Below the pieces are notes generated by a model. The model saw only the letters and a program-made list of their open reading frames with translations. It was not told the origin of the DNA and searched no databases. A DNA stretch of 40,106 bases, from the NCBI RefSeq assembly GCF_002577195.1, contig NZ_NULG01000119.1, forward strand, positions 1,312 through 41,417. The letters are read 5' to 3'. Shown here piece after piece: positions 7,396-16,908 of this stretch (position 1 is its first letter; the number at the start of each line of letters is the position of its first letter). This DNA comes from Bacillus sp. AFS041924. Its GTDB lineage: Bacteria; Bacillota; Bacilli; Bacillales; Bacillaceae_G. Position numbers and translations under genes: made by a program.

Positions 7396-8913
7396 TCACA
7401 GACCCAATTTATTTCTTAACTCTTGTTCCCATGAAAGTACGACAGTATTTCCATGCTTTTCTTGATCTCTTGAACAATACTTATCAAATGATATACCACA
7501 TATATTACAGCAATTTATTGGTCTTTGAACTAACATTTCATCAAAAAAAGAAAGGTATTTTTCTCTATAACAAGTTGTTGAAGATAGAAAATCTATCATC
7601 GTTTTTAACTTGAAATATTTTACTTTTTTTCGCTCGCAAATTAAATCTTTGATTGATTCATATAAGTCATAATTTAATTTATTTATATTCAAAAACTCAT
7701 TTTCAATCACCTTAAATTTAACCATTTCAGAATGTAAGGTGTTCCACTGGATTTCACTTAGTTGAAAAACCGCTTTCCAATTTGACACTAATGTTTCAGT
7801 CAATTTGATCAGGTTTTCCTCTTGTCTTTTTAAATACGATATAAAGGACTCTACTTGATTGACAGACAGTATTTCGTCATCAATTAATCTTATTGGTAAT
7901 TCATGATCATCTTCACTTACTAGTAAAATTGCGATACTTGGCTCACCATCACGACCTGCACGTCCAATTTCTTGAAGATAATTTTCAATGTTCGACGGGT
8001 ACTGAAAATGAATGACAAACCTGACGTTTGGCTTATTTATCCCCATCCCAAATGCACTAGTACAAACAATAATATCAATTTGATTTTGAATAAATTGTTG
8101 TTGAATTAATATTCTTTGTTCATGTTCCATACCACCATGATAATATGCAACTCTGCAATTCAACTTCTCTCTTATGGTATGTGAAATTTTCTCGCACGTA
8201 GAACGTGTACCACAATATACGATACCAGGACCATTTAAATTTGAAAGATAATCTGTTAATCGATTGATCTTTTCAATTTCCAAATCTACTTTTTCAATTT
8301 GAACTGCAATATTTTCTCTATTTACTGAGTTTATATATTTATGAACATGTTTTAAATGTAAAGTATCGATTATTTCTTCACGAACATTTTGACTAGCGGT
8401 AGCCGTTAAAGCTAACACTGTCGGATTATTTAATTTCTGTTTTATATCTCCTAAGGTCTTATATTCTGGCCTAAAATCATGACCCCACTGCGATATACAA
8501 TGTGCCTCATCAACAACAAATAACGAGATTTTCGTAGCAGATAACTTTTGAATTAATAATGGATTTTGTAGCATTTCAGGCGAAACAAAAATAAACTTAT
8601 AACTGCTTATATTTTTTAATAAATATTTTTTTTGCTCAAAACTTCTAAAGCTATTTAGTGCAATAACTCGTTTATCTCCAAATGCCTTTATTTGCTCAAC
8701 TTGATCCTCCATTAGTGAAAGTAATGGGGAAACGATTAACACAATCCCAGGTAATAGTAACCCTGTTAATTGATATAATAATGACTTTCCGCCACCAGTT
8801 GGAAGCATTGCTAAGACATCCTTTGAGTTTAATAAGTCATTAATGATTTCTTTTTGGTTACTTCTAAAAGATGAATAACCGAATTTTTCGTATAAGACTT
8901 TATTTAGGTCCAT
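7396..8913 (-). CDS. recS: RecQ-family ATP-dependent DNA helicase (RecS/YpbC type)
   Basis: A 3'-5' DNA helicase of the short RecQ type (505 aa, close to B. subtilis RecS, which occupies the same locus). Visible motifs: Walker A LPTGGGKS (K43), DEAH box [34 protein letters not shown] and the arginine-finger motif [12 protein letters not shown]-terminal zinc-type cluster (TCYREKY ... NCCNIC) follows; there is no HRDC domain. The frame also opens at TTG 8934; I chose ATG 8913 because GGGTGA sits 7 bases before it and [13 protein letters not shown] is the usual family start. It overlaps the end of ypbB by 14 bases, implying coupled translation. Confidence 0.92.
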   Translation of the reverse strand: MDLNKVLYEKFGYSSFRSNQKEIINDLLNSKDVLAMLPTGGGKSLLYQLTGLLLPGIVLIVSPLLSLMEDQVEQIKAFGDKRVIALNSFRSFEQKKYLLKNISSYKFIFVSPEMLQNPLLIQKLSATKISLFVVDEAHCISQWGHDFRPEYKTLGDIKQKLNNPTVLALTATASQNVREEIIDTLHLKHVHKYINSVNRENIAVQIEKVDLEIEKINRLTDYLSNLNGPGIVYCGTRSTCEKISHTIREKLNCRVAYYHGGMEHEQRILIQQQFIQNQIDIIVCTSAFGMGINKPNVRFVIHFQYPSNIENYLQEIGRAGRDGEPSIAILLVSEDDHELPIRLIDDEILSVNQVESFISYLKRQEENLIKLTETLVSNWKAVFQLSEIQWNTLHSEMVKFKVIENEFLNINKLNYDLYESIKDLICERKKVKYFKLKTMIDFLSSTTCYREKYLSFFDEMLVQRPINCCNICGISFDKYCSRDQEKHGNTVVLSWEQELRNKLGL

Positions 8914-9973
8914 GTAAATCACCCATTCTTGCAAGAGTAATACGAATTTGAAAATATGTTACCTCATGTAATAAAGCTTCTTTAATAATTTTTAATTTCC
9001 TTGTATTTAATTCATTAATCTTATTTTTGATTAAAGTAAATTGTTGTGTTGTAATAAATTGTTCAATCGGAAAATGATGATTACTTAAAACATTTTCAAC
9101 AATATGATCTTCAATTGTACTAACCTTTAGATGACGGATTGCAGCTATTTCTTGTATTGTTTTACCATCATTAAATAATCTCTTAGTTTCAACTGAAGTA
9201 GTTGTAATATTTGTACTGTTCTCACCTTTAATAAATTTACTTAAAAAAGGGTAATCATTTTTATGTTCATTTAAGATAGTGATTATATGATGCAAAATAT
9301 CAATCGATTTAAGATAAATTTTTTCAACACTTTCTTTATTTTCAGTAGCAATCTGCTCTAAAGTCATTCCATAAGAATTCGCTCCAGACAATCGATTAAC
9401 AAATAATAATGCATCTTCATCACTTAAATTTTTTAAGATTCCATGTAATTCTTCGTAAAAATGCTTAATTATTTCATTTTTATTCCCTCTAAAATTTAAG
9501 ATCTCTTTTTTTACCCACTCTTGTATATCATGTTCTTGAATAACTGCTCTAAAATATTTTAAATTCATATTCAAATGGGAAACTGTTTGAAAGAACAATG
9601 AAAATCTTTTCCAAAATATTTTTTGGATACTAGAAAACCTTAGCCCATTTAAATATTTAAATTCTTTAAATTGTAATTTTTGATTTTCTAAATAAGATTG
9701 TCCATTTTTATTTACTAAATAGATATTTTTTGTTTCAGACTGAGTAATGTACCCTTTAAACACTAACCCATTTATAATTTCTTGCATATTCTGATGTGTA
9801 AGGAAATGAAAAAGCCCGAAAAATGATGTGACATGATAAAAATGGGAATCTTGAATGATTTGTGCACTTTGTTTTCCTTTTAATAAATACATTATACCTT
9901 GGATTGTTCGTTCTCCCTTATATCGATGTATTAAAAATAAAATAATTTCTTCTAAAATTGATAATTTATACAT
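8900..9973 (-). CDS. ypbB: Helix-turn-helix protein YpbB, helicase partner
   Basis: A 357-residue soluble protein of the YpbB family, encoded immediately upstream of, and overlapping, the RecQ-type helicase gene. The long N-terminal region has no motif I recognise. The C-terminal third contains a helix-turn-helix (about 265-300, [26 protein letters not shown]) of the type found at the C-terminus of longer RecQ helicases (HTH_40). That suggests YpbB supplies in trans a DNA-binding module that the short helicase lacks; this is inference. AGAGG lies 7-8 bases before the ATG. First gene of the operon. Confidence 0.8.
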   Translation of the reverse strand: MYKLSILEEIILFLIHRYKGERTIQGIMYLLKGKQSAQIIQDSHFYHVTSFFGLFHFLTHQNMQEIINGLVFKGYITQSETKNIYLVNKNGQSYLENQKLQFKEFKYLNGLRFSSIQKIFWKRFSLFFQTVSHLNMNLKYFRAVIQEHDIQEWVKKEILNFRGNKNEIIKHFYEELHGILKNLSDEDALLFVNRLSGANSYGMTLEQIATENKESVEKIYLKSIDILHHIITILNEHKNDYPFLSKFIKGENSTNITTTSVETKRLFNDGKTIQEIAAIRHLKVSTIEDHIVENVLSNHHFPIEQFITTQQFTLIKNKINELNTRKLKIIKEALLHEVTYFQIRITLARMGDLHGPK

Positions 9974-10198
9974 TGTGAACCTCTCAAATAAAATTATTCC
10001 ATTAATATATTTAAATATTTTTTCTAATAATAATTAGGAGTACCAAAAATATTTGTGCATTTTTTCTAAATAGTTTTTATTTCTTTTAGCTTATCATATG
10101 TATCAATAACCAAACCATTTTAAACATATTAAAATCAATATTTATTTTATTTGAGAATTCATCATTTATCGTTTTTTTCAAAACCTTGTACAATTATA
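9974..10198. other. AT-rich divergent intergenic region ypbB/fer
   Basis: It separates divergent ypbB and fer. It must hold the ypbB promoter, but no -35/-10 pair on the minus strand stands out from the AT-rich background. No open frame with a ribosome site is seen. Confidence 0.5.
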
Positions 10199-10227
10199 TT
10201 GAAAAGTTTTGGAAACCGTTTTAAAAT
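10199..10227 (+). promoter_or_regulatory. SigA promoter of fer
   Basis: TTGAAA, 17 bases, TAAAAT: each box matches 5 of 6 consensus bases. It lies 68 bases before the fer start codon. Confidence 0.65.
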
Positions 10228-10261
10228 GTTTACAGGTACATTACAAAAATAGTATCTGTAA

Positions 10262-10543
<282 letters not shown>

Positions 10544-10551
10544 TAAAAACT

Positions 10552-10581
10552 GCGACGAAATGATTTCGTCGCTTTTTTTTA
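10552..10581 (+). terminator. Terminator of fer
   Basis: A 9-bp perfect stem GCGACGAAA / TTTCGTCGC with a 3-base loop is followed by eight T. Confidence 0.95.
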
Positions 10582-10748
10582 TTTTAACTAAATAAACTCA
10601 TTAAATCCTTTTGTATATTCTATCTAACATTTCAACTTTTGTAATTTGGGAGAAAATTGAATAGTTCAAATTTTTTACCTCGCTATTCTTATAACATGAA
10701 ATCTACATTCTTCTTTTACTGATTTTAGATTATATTCGTAAAAAACAA

Positions 10749-10783
10749 ACAAAAAAGTGCCTACTAAAATTTAGCAGACACTT
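10749..10783 (-). terminator. Terminator of ribU
   Basis: The stem AAGTGCCTACTAAA / TTTAGCAGACACTT (10755-10768 / 10770-10783, two mismatches) is followed by a T-run on the minus strand, directly after the ribU stop. Confidence 0.8.
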
Positions 10784-10791
10784 GAATTTAT

Positions 10792-11361
10792 TTATACGTT
10801 ATGAACATTCATTCTTTGAGTTAACCAAACCTTTAATTTAGGGTATATTACTAAGAATAAGATCATGATTAAAAGACCCTTAATTGCATTAAACGGCATA
10901 ATTGATGTCACAATTACTTCATTTGGCAGTTTGAAATTCATGAAATGTGCATATGCAGGTAATAACACATAATAATTTAATAGGCTTAATAATCCAGTCA
11001 TCACTACTGTACCAACGATTAATCCTAGAGTTAAACCTTTTACTGAACGATATTTCCTGAAGAAATACGACGCAGGTAAAATGTATAATACTCCAGCACT
11101 AAAATTAGCAAATTCACCTATTGGTACTCCAGTCATACTACCATTAATTACATAGTGAAGAATGTTTTTAATTAACTCTACACCAATTCCCGCTACAGGA
11201 CCAAACACAATTGCCCCTATTAATGCAGGAACCTCACTAAAGTCAATTTGAAGCCATACTGGAAATGCAGGAAGTGGAAAATCCAGCATCATCAGTAGAT
11301 AAGAAATACTACTTAGCATTGCTACTACTACCATTTTATTTACTTTGTTGCGTTGTTGCAT
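10792..11361 (-). CDS. ribU: Riboflavin transporter RibU (ECF substrate-binding subunit)
   Basis: A 189-residue integral membrane protein with about five to six transmembrane segments, the S component of an energy-coupling-factor transporter that brings in riboflavin. Family features include the N-terminal helix ending in LLMMLDFPLPAFPVWLQIDFSEVPALIGAIVFGP and the NGSMTGVPIGEFANF segment. The ECF energising module is not in the window. AGGAGAGAGG precedes the ATG. The leader carries an FMN riboswitch, so expression should fall when FMN is abundant. Position next to fer matches B. subtilis fmnP/ypaA. Confidence 0.92.
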   Translation of the reverse strand: MQQRNKVNKMVVVAMLSSISYLLMMLDFPLPAFPVWLQIDFSEVPALIGAIVFGPVAGIGVELIKNILHYVINGSMTGVPIGEFANFSAGVLYILPASYFFRKYRSVKGLTLGLIVGTVVMTGLLSLLNYYVLLPAYAHFMNFKLPNEVIVTSIMPFNAIKGLLIMILFLVIYPKLKVWLTQRMNVHNV

Positions 11362-11489
11362 GTTACCTCTCTCCTTTTTCCCGATCTTATCAAGAAAAAT
11401 GAAAGGTTCGCTTACATAGCGTTATTATTTGCAAAAACTAATATAAGTTCAAATCATATAAAAATAAGAATTTAACATTATGCAAATAA

Positions 11490-11522
11490 AATAAAATCCC
11501 CTATTTTATAGAATAGGGGAGA
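11490..11522 (-). terminator. Riboswitch terminator in the ribU leader
   Basis: The stem TCCCCTATT / AATAGGGGA (11497-11505 / 11512-11520) is followed on the minus strand by TTTTATTTT. It lies between the FMN aptamer and ribU, where an expression platform is expected. Another hairpin, GTTCAAAAA / TTTTTGAAC (about 11546-11571), lies between it and the aptamer and may take part in switching. Confidence 0.8.
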
Positions 11523-11580
11523 ATTTTCAGCACGCCAAATAAGCGTTCAAAAAGATAAATTTTTTGAACTTGCGAACCTC

Positions 11581-11711
11581 CATCTTCTCCCATCCAGACT
11601 ATACTGTCGGCTCTAGAATCGCACTAGATCCTGCCCAAAAAACAGGCTCGCGGGCTTATAAGCAGTGCTTAATTACCGCCGGTGGGGAATTTCGCCCCGC
11701 CCCGAAGATAG
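11581..11711 (-). ncRNA. FMN riboswitch (RFN element)
   Basis: Read on the minus strand, the conserved RFN blocks occur in order: ATCTTCGGGGC at the 5' end, GAAATTCCCCACCGGCGGT, AGCCCGCGAGC, CAGGATCTAGTG, AGCCGACAGTATAGTC and GGATGGGAGAAGATG at the 3' end. The closing stem is formed by the ATCTTC and GAAGAT ends. It lies upstream of ribU and probably terminates transcription when FMN is bound. Confidence 0.97.
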
Positions 11712-11734
11712 ATCGTATATTAAATTACAATTTA

Positions 11735-11763
11735 ATGTTACTAAATTAAATACAGTTTGTAAA
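11735..11763 (-). promoter_or_regulatory. Promoter of the FMN riboswitch-ribU unit
   Basis: On the minus strand, TTTACA, 17 bases, TAACAT, placed about 25 bases before the aptamer so that the transcript would begin just upstream of it. Confidence 0.5.
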
Positions 11764-11773
11764 TAAAAAACTA

Positions 11774-12685
11774 CTACCAACCAGTTAGAGCATTTTTTAA
11801 GTTATCTTGACAAAAACTTACTAACGAAAAATCATTTTGATCTTTTGCAAATAACATAAGTACAATTGTCGTATAAATTGCCTTAAATTGAGCAAGTCTT
11901 TTTGAAGCGTCTGAAACTTGACCATAATGTTGATAAAATGACTCTCTCTGATCGATCGGTATTAAACTATAAATAATCGATAAATCTAATTCAAAATTCC
12001 CAATATGAGCATCACCCCAATCAATAATTCCTTCAAGTTGATTTTGCTCATTAACAATCATATTTTTAAAATGCAAATCACCATGTACTAGGACTAGAGG
12101 TGACTCGCTTTTAATTTCCACTAAGTTTTCAGTATAGTGATTAATTTTCTGTACATCGACAATCAACTTCTTCTGTATAGCTTGTTGAACATATTTTTCA
12201 AGCTGAGGCTTACGGAAATTTATATCTAACCTCCTCAGCTTATCATGCGGTAAATCAAGATCTTTCAATTCATCTAACTTGATTGAATGTAATTTTTTTA
12301 GAAATTTCGCGATTGGTTCGATCATTAATATTCTTTCATTTCTAGTCAATCGAATTGGTGGCTTTCCCGAAATAAAATTATATCCTAAAAATGGCCAAGG
12401 AAATAATTCAGATGGTTTTCCTATTATTTTAGGAACTGTTGTTGTCATTTCAAATTGATTATAGATCCTTGGAAGTAGTTTTCGTTCTACATTTAAAATT
12501 GAAACTGCAATTTCTCTTCGTGGAAATCTTAGTAAAATTTCATTGTTTAACCGAAAGACCGTATTATCAAATCCTTCTCCAATTTTTTTAATTTCTTTTA
12601 TCGTAATTTCAGGGAATTGCTCTTTTAAAATTTCTTTAACCAATTCCTCTTTCATTACAATTGCTGGATCCCATATATTAGCCAT
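11774..12685 (-). CDS. APH-family small-molecule phosphotransferase
   Basis: A 303-residue soluble kinase of the aminoglycoside/choline phosphotransferase fold. The catalytic loop is VHGDLHFKN (about 202-210) and the metal-binding motif IIDWGDAHIG (about 222-231); a nucleotide-binding N-lobe (KKIGEGFDNTVFRLNNEILLRFPR) precedes them. All kinase residues seem present, so it is probably active. The family includes aminoglycoside and macrolide kinases and kinases of unknown metabolites; the sequence alone does not tell the substrate, and resistance should not be assumed. AAGGAG lies about 8 bases before the ATG. It sits between ribU and a small membrane gene and is not part of the syntenic B. subtilis set. 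Confidence 0.75.
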   Translation of the reverse strand: MANIWDPAIVMKEELVKEILKEQFPEITIKEIKKIGEGFDNTVFRLNNEILLRFPRREIAVSILNVERKLLPRIYNQFEMTTTVPKIIGKPSELFPWPFLGYNFISGKPPIRLTRNERILMIEPIAKFLKKLHSIKLDELKDLDLPHDKLRRLDINFRKPQLEKYVQQAIQKKLIVDVQKINHYTENLVEIKSESPLVLVHGDLHFKNMIVNEQNQLEGIIDWGDAHIGNFELDLSIIYSLIPIDQRESFYQHYGQVSDASKRLAQFKAIYTTIVLMLFAKDQNDFSLVSFCQDNLKNALTGW

Positions 12686-12810
12686 TTCTTTCTCCTTACA
12701 AACAAAAATAGAACTTCACATATAAATGTACTTTACCAAAATTAATAGCAAATTACATTTATTTGGAAGTCCTAGAGCAATCATATACTTTTAATCTTAA
12801 TAAATATACA

Positions 12811-12957
12811 CTAGCGATTAGAAACCATTTTTAATTCATGAAAATTTTTATCTAAAACTACACTCTTTAATTTTTCTCGATTGCCTCCAATAAATAATAG
12901 ACCAATCGTTAATACAAACATAACGATTAAAAAACATCTTCTAAGTAAATCAACCAT
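12811..12957 (-). CDS. Small single-span membrane protein (48 aa), unrecognised
   Basis: The frame is open from 13017, but the strong ribosome site AGGAGG lies 6-7 bases before the internal ATG at 12957, so the likely product is 48 residues: MVDLLRR, one transmembrane segment (about 8-24, CFLIVMFVLTIGLLFIGG) and a basic C-terminal tail of about 24 residues. The arginines before the helix suggest a cytosolic N-terminus. I do not recognise the family and infer no function. It stands alone between the APH-type gene and the pduO terminator. Confidence 0.55.
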   Translation of the reverse strand: MVDLLRRCFLIVMFVLTIGLLFIGGNREKLKSVVLDKNFHELKMVSNR

Positions 12958-13213
12958 CTTTTCCCTCCTCTGAGCAAAATGTGAACGTTGATCAGTCCTT
13001 ATAATCTTCATAGCCATTGTTTGCTGACCTAATGGACTGATACACTATAAGACATTCAAATCTAGGCGCAAATCGATTCAAAATCCTTTAACTCTTTCAT
13101 ATGTAAAAGACAAAGAAGCCTAAAGTACCAGACCATACGAAATTGAAAACGCCATGATTTACTTTTAAGAAAGTTACACTCAAACATTCTATGATTGAAA
13201 TTATATTTTTATA
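12958..13213. other. Intergenic region upstream of the 48-aa gene
   Basis: No gene is seen. On the minus strand a TATAGT box occurs about 85 bases before the small gene but has only a weak -35. Confidence 0.4.
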
Positions 13214-13270
13214 CAAAAAAAATAGCGATTGATTAGAAAAAATTGAAACTAATCAGTCGCTATTTTCTTT
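13214..13270 (-). terminator. Terminator of the cobalamin operon
   Basis: A long stem AATAGCGATTGATTAG / CTAATCAGTCGCTATT (13221-13236 / 13249-13264, one mismatch) with a T-run on the minus strand, directly after the pduO stop. Confidence 0.93.
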
Positions 13271-13271
13271 T

Positions 13272-13841
13272 TTATTTTTTATCTGTACGAAATACGATTG
13301 AACCGCGTTCGTATTCAACATCCTTAATGTTTAATCGTGTGTTGATTACCCTAGCAAGTGCAAAGAAATAATCAGATAATCGATTCAAATATAAAAATAC
13401 TGGAAGATGGATATTTTCTTGTTTCATTAATGACACGACAGTTCTTTCTGCACGTCTTGTCACCGCTCTTGCTTGATGAATGATTGCGGCAGGTTTTGAT
13501 CCACCAGGTAAAATAAATCGTTGTAATGGTGGAGTCGCTTCCATATATTCATCGATTAAAGTTTCAAGATCTTGTACCATTTTCTCAGTAGTTTTAAAAG
13601 GGATGCCATCCTTTACAACAGCCAAATCTCCACCACAGTCAAATAATTCATGTTGTATTTTTTGAAGTGTATTGTAAAGATCTCTCGTATCTTCATGATC
13701 TAAATAGGTCATTGCGTACCCAACGATCGTATTTACTTCGTCTATTGTTCCGTATGACTCAACTCTTAAATCATCTTTATCAACTCGTTTACCTACTAAG
13801 CTAGTTTGACCTTTATCCCCAGTTTTTGTATAAATTTTCAT
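13272..13841 (-). CDS. pduO: Cob(I)alamin adenosyltransferase, PduO type
   Basis: Transfers the 5'-deoxyadenosyl group of ATP to cob(I)alamin, making coenzyme B12 in the cytosol. The family motifs are intact: the N-terminal ATP loop KIYTKTGDKGQTSL, the basic motif TRRAERTVV and the C-terminal LNRLSDYFFALAR. At 189 aa it has the normal length. It is the last gene of a riboswitch-controlled operon that imports cobalamin, so salvage and activation are coupled. The start has AGGAGA about 8 bases upstream. It is equivalent to yvqK of B. subtilis, but the placement beside btuFCD differs. Confidence 0.93.
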   Translation of the reverse strand: MKIYTKTGDKGQTSLVGKRVDKDDLRVESYGTIDEVNTIVGYAMTYLDHEDTRDLYNTLQKIQHELFDCGGDLAVVKDGIPFKTTEKMVQDLETLIDEYMEATPPLQRFILPGGSKPAAIIHQARAVTRRAERTVVSLMKQENIHLPVFLYLNRLSDYFFALARVINTRLNIKDVEYERGSIVFRTDKK

Positions 13842-13875
13842 GAAAAATCTCTCCTTTTTTCAATTTAAATTTAAG

Positions 13876-14661
13876 TTACACTACACTACTTTTATAAATA
13901 ATGACCTTTTTATTTGTTTCTGGATTATCTAAAATTTGAAAAGATGTATCGTATAAGCCTCTTAATATCTCTTCATTTAAAACTTTGTCTGTTTTTCCTT
14001 GAATATAAATTTTACCTTCTTTTAAGCCTAATAATCTGTCACAATAAAGACTTGCCAAGTTTAAGTCATGAAAAACAGTAACAATCGTTTTATTCTCTTT
14101 TGTTTGTAATTCCTTTAACACGTCTAAAATTTTAATTGTATGCATTAAATCTAAATGATTACTAGGTTCATCTAAGAAAATATATGGTGTCTCCTGAGCG
14201 AAACATTGGGCAAGGAAAACTCTTTGCCTTTCACCACCGCTAATTTCATTTATGAAGCTTTTTTCCATCTTCTTAGTACCAGTCATCAACATTGCATTAG
14301 TAACTGCAGTCTCATCAGTTTTTGACCAACTAGGAAAGAAGGAAGATGTGTGAGCAAGTCGCCCAAGCTTAACTGTTTCTTTTACCTCATAAGAATATGT
14401 ATAGGAATTTTGTTGAGACAATACAGCAATTTTCTTAGCTATTTGTTTATTAGACATACTAGAAATAAATTCTCCATCTAACATGACATTTCCTTTAGAA
14501 GGCTTAAAAAGTCCACAAAGAATATTTAAAAATGTTGACTTTCCACTCCCATTTGGACCGATAATTCCAAGCCATTCTCCTTGATTAATCGTATATGACA
14601 GTTCATCCAAATCAAGATGTATACCATCATATGAATATGAGATATCTTGACATTTGATCAT
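13876..14661 (-). CDS. btuD: Cobalamin ABC transporter ATP-binding protein
   Basis: A 261-residue ATPase of the FepC/BtuD class that energises the BtuC permease. Walker A GPNGSGKST (about 35-43), signature ISGGERQR, Walker B YIFLDEPSNHLD and the switch histidine (VFHDLNLA) are all present. The start overlaps the end of btuC by 4 bases (ATGA). The cobalamin assignment comes from the riboswitch and the adenosyltransferase downstream; the protein itself resembles siderophore importers equally. Confidence 0.88.
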   Translation of the reverse strand: MIKCQDISYSYDGIHLDLDELSYTINQGEWLGIIGPNGSGKSTFLNILCGLFKPSKGNVMLDGEFISSMSNKQIAKKIAVLSQQNSYTYSYEVKETVKLGRLAHTSSFFPSWSKTDETAVTNAMLMTGTKKMEKSFINEISGGERQRVFLAQCFAQETPYIFLDEPSNHLDLMHTIKILDVLKELQTKENKTIVTVFHDLNLASLYCDRLLGLKEGKIYIQGKTDKVLNEEILRGLYDTSFQILDNPETNKKVIIYKSSVV

Positions 14662-15710
14662 ATTTTTCCTCTATTTCTTTTCAAAGATAGTAATATAATT
14701 GCAAATATTGGAGCACCAATTAATGAAGTAATGACCCCAATTGGTAATTCTCTAGGGGCTAATACAACTCTCGATAAAATGTCAGAACCAATCAAAAATA
14801 TAGCTCCATTAATCATTGATAATGGTAGTAATTTTTTATGTAATGGCCCTACAATTGTTCTAGTAAAATGTGGAACAACTAATCCTACAAATCCAATAGT
14901 TCCAGATACAGCTACTGCTGCACCAGATAAAATACTACCTGTTAACAATATTAAATATGTGGATTTCTTTACATCGATACCAATATGTTTTGCATTCGTG
15001 CTACCAAATGTCATTGCATCTAGTTGTCTATTTTGACTAAATAAAATTAAAAATGAAACAATTAAAAAAGGTAGTAAGCTCAGAGAGTACTGAATTCCTC
15101 TTCCTCCAATATTCCCCATTAACCATCCTATAACTGCTCGTAATTCATTATTCGAAAAGGTAATAAATAGTGACAACAGAGCAGAACAAAATGAACTTAT
15201 AATAATTCCACCTAATATAATTGTTTCTACATTTAAAGATCGATCTAGTTTTCTAACAAATAGTAATAATAGTATGAGTGTACCAAAACCGAATAAAATA
15301 CTAACAACTGGCAAAGTAAAATAAGTCACAAAAGGTAAGCTTAGTTGAAAAAACAACACAACCACAGCTCCAACAGAAGCACCTGAAGATACTCCTAATG
15401 TAAAAGGATCAGCTAATGGATTTTTTAGTATTCCCTGGAACGCTACTCCTGCTAGTGAAAGGCAAGCACCGACTAAGGCAGCCAACAATACCCTTGGAAC
15501 TCGTATATTCATAACAATTGTTTGTATATCCTCTGGAACATAATCAGTTTTAAAAAAAGCATCTGAAAAGCTAGAAACAATAGAAGAAAAGGGAATCGAT
15601 GTAGAACCTATCGAAACCCCTAAAATAAATAAAAAGATTAATAAAATAATTGGCATTAAAAAGATTAAATATGTATTATTTAAAAAGCTCTGGGTATACC
15701 GCCTTTGCAA
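14658..15710 (-). CDS. btuC: Cobalamin ABC transporter permease (FecCD/BtuC family)
   Basis: A polytopic inner-membrane permease with about nine to ten transmembrane segments. Family landmarks are RVPRVLLAALVGACLSLAG, GVSSGASVGA, GWLMGNIG, FVGLVVPHFTR and LAPRELPIGVITSLIG. The frame is open from 15764, inside btuF. I prefer the TTG at 15710 (350 aa), which has GGGAG 9 bases upstream and starts just before the first helix; ATG 15656 (332 aa) lacks a ribosome site but cannot be excluded. With the TTG, the gene overlaps btuF by 35 bases. Confidence 0.88.
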   Translation of the reverse strand: MQRRYTQSFLNNTYLIFLMPIILLIFLFILGVSIGSTSIPFSSIVSSFSDAFFKTDYVPEDIQTIVMNIRVPRVLLAALVGACLSLAGVAFQGILKNPLADPFTLGVSSGASVGAVVVLFFQLSLPFVTYFTLPVVSILFGFGTLILLLLFVRKLDRSLNVETIILGGIIISSFCSALLSLFITFSNNELRAVIGWLMGNIGGRGIQYSLSLLPFLIVSFLILFSQNRQLDAMTFGSTNAKHIGIDVKKSTYLILLTGSILSGAAVAVSGTIGFVGLVVPHFTRTIVGPLHKKLLPLSMINGAIFLIGSDILSRVVLAPRELPIGVITSLIGAPIFAIILLSLKRNRGKI

Positions 15711-16635
15711 TTGCTTCGACTCCCTCTGCAAGTCTTGGACCTGGTCTAGATGTTGTATCTGCATTTATATCATATACACGTTGATTTTTAATTGCGTTTA
15801 CAGTTTGCCAGTTTTTTCTATCCATTACAGTTTTTTCTAAATTTGGAACAAAATCTCCGTAAGTTGTTAAAATTATATCAGGATTCGCTTTAATTGCTGA
15901 TTCCTCACTGTACTGCACCCAACCTTTTTGAGTTTCAGCTACGTTTTTAGCATGAATGATTGAAATCATTTCATCTAGGAACGTACCTTTACCTGCTGTG
16001 TATATTTCTGGTGGACCTGAAATTTCTAGCCAAACCTTTTGATTTGTAGATGCTTTAGCTGTTTTTTTGCTAATTTCATCTAACTTTGTTTTCATACCAC
16101 TTACAACTTTTTTCGATTGCTCAGTTTTACCAGTTATTTCTCCAACTTGTAAAATTGTATCATATACATCATTAATAGTTGCTGCATTTTTAACAACAAA
16201 AACATTAATACCTGCTTGTTTTAATTGTTCTAATCCGTCAGCAGAAATCCCTAAACTTGATTCATGTGCTAATACTAAATCAGGTTTTAATGAAATAATT
16301 TTTTCAACATTATATGTCATATCGGCATTATTTCCGCCAATTTTATCAATTGATTTCACTTCTTTTGGATAGTTATCAAAATCAGTTACACCAACTACAT
16401 CCTTGCCCTCACCAATAGAAAACAAGATTTCAGTATTACTAGGAATTAATGATACGATTCTTTTTGGCGCTTCTTTAATGCTAATTTCCTTTTTCGTTGC
16501 ATCTTTAACTGTCATTGGAAAAGTTGCTTGTTCATTTTTACTTACATTCGAATTTTTTTGAGTCGTATCATTATTACATCCAAATAAACCTAAACATAAT
16601 AACATAATGATAAAACTAGATAAAAACTTCTTCAT
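15676..16635 (-). CDS. btuF: Cobalamin-binding lipoprotein of the ABC importer
   Basis: A 319-residue solute-binding protein of the BtuF/FhuD type (class III). The signal peptide ends in a lipobox LFGC with the lipid-anchored Cys at residue 20, so it is tethered outside the membrane. Family segments PKRIVSLIPSNTEILFSIG, VVGVTDFDNYPKE, KPDLVLAHE and SRPGPRLAEGVEAIAKAVYPELF are visible. I chose ATG 16635, with AGGAGG 6-7 bases upstream; the upstream frame to 16677 lies in the riboswitch terminator. First gene of the operon and directly behind the cobalamin riboswitch. Confidence 0.92.
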   Translation of the reverse strand: MKKFLSSFIIMLLCLGLFGCNNDTTQKNSNVSKNEQATFPMTVKDATKKEISIKEAPKRIVSLIPSNTEILFSIGEGKDVVGVTDFDNYPKEVKSIDKIGGNNADMTYNVEKIISLKPDLVLAHESSLGISADGLEQLKQAGINVFVVKNAATINDVYDTILQVGEITGKTEQSKKVVSGMKTKLDEISKKTAKASTNQKVWLEISGPPEIYTAGKGTFLDEMISIIHAKNVAETQKGWVQYSEESAIKANPDIILTTYGDFVPNLEKTVMDRKNWQTVNAIKNQRVYDINADTTSRPGPRLAEGVEAIAKAVYPELFK

Positions 16636-16663
16636 TTGAATCCTCCTAAATTTTTGGAAAGCA

Positions 16664-16694
16664 TAAAAAAACCCCATTCATTTTGAACGGGGCT
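16664..16694 (-). terminator. Riboswitch terminator before btuF
   Basis: On the minus strand GCCCCGTTC, a short loop, GAATGGGG, then seven T, about 30 bases before the btuF start. It is the expected off-state of the cobalamin riboswitch. Confidence 0.9.
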
Positions 16695-16759
16695 GAAACA
16701 ACAAAGATATACAAGAAGTCTTGCAACTGCTGCTTCAAATTCTTACTCCCCGAAGAATT

Positions 16760-16908
16760 GAACAAGGATGACTTTAGCAGGTCTACTGACTTTGCTTCAA
16801 CCTACTCCGTCCTTCCCATTCTTTCGAACAGTGGATATCCGTTTCGTCCACATTACAGTTGCGGGGACAGTTCTGGCTTTTACCAGATTCCCTTTTAAGC
16901 AATACTTG
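16760..16908 (-). ncRNA. Cobalamin riboswitch
   Basis: On the minus strand the conserved 5' block AAAAGGGAATCTGGT is followed by AAGCCAGAACTGTCCCCGCAA, a variable middle with GGACGAAACGGATATCC, then AGAATGGGAAGGACGGAG and the B12-box-like AGTCAGTAGACCTGCT (16776-16791). This is the order seen in the cobalamin riboswitch family. The outer boundaries are approximate. It controls btuF-btuC-btuD-pduO, probably by transcription termination. Confidence 0.95.

Noticed and set aside
10205-10221. cre-like site in the fer promoter (TTGGAAACCG)
   Set aside because: The central CG is shifted by one base relative to the consensus, so it does not match.
11564-11749. Plus-strand frame of 61 codons
   Set aside because: It lies entirely across the FMN riboswitch and has no ribosome site; the RNA explains the conservation.
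11774-12685. Calling the APH-type kinase an aminoglycoside or macrolide resistance gene
   Set aside because: Only the general kinase motifs are visible; chromosomal members of this family often act on unknown metabolites.
14647-15036. Plus-strand frame of 129 codons
   Set aside because: Antisense to btuC, which has clear family motifs; no ribosome site.
16683-16898. Plus-strand frame of 71 codons
   Set aside because: It lies across the cobalamin riboswitch and its terminator.
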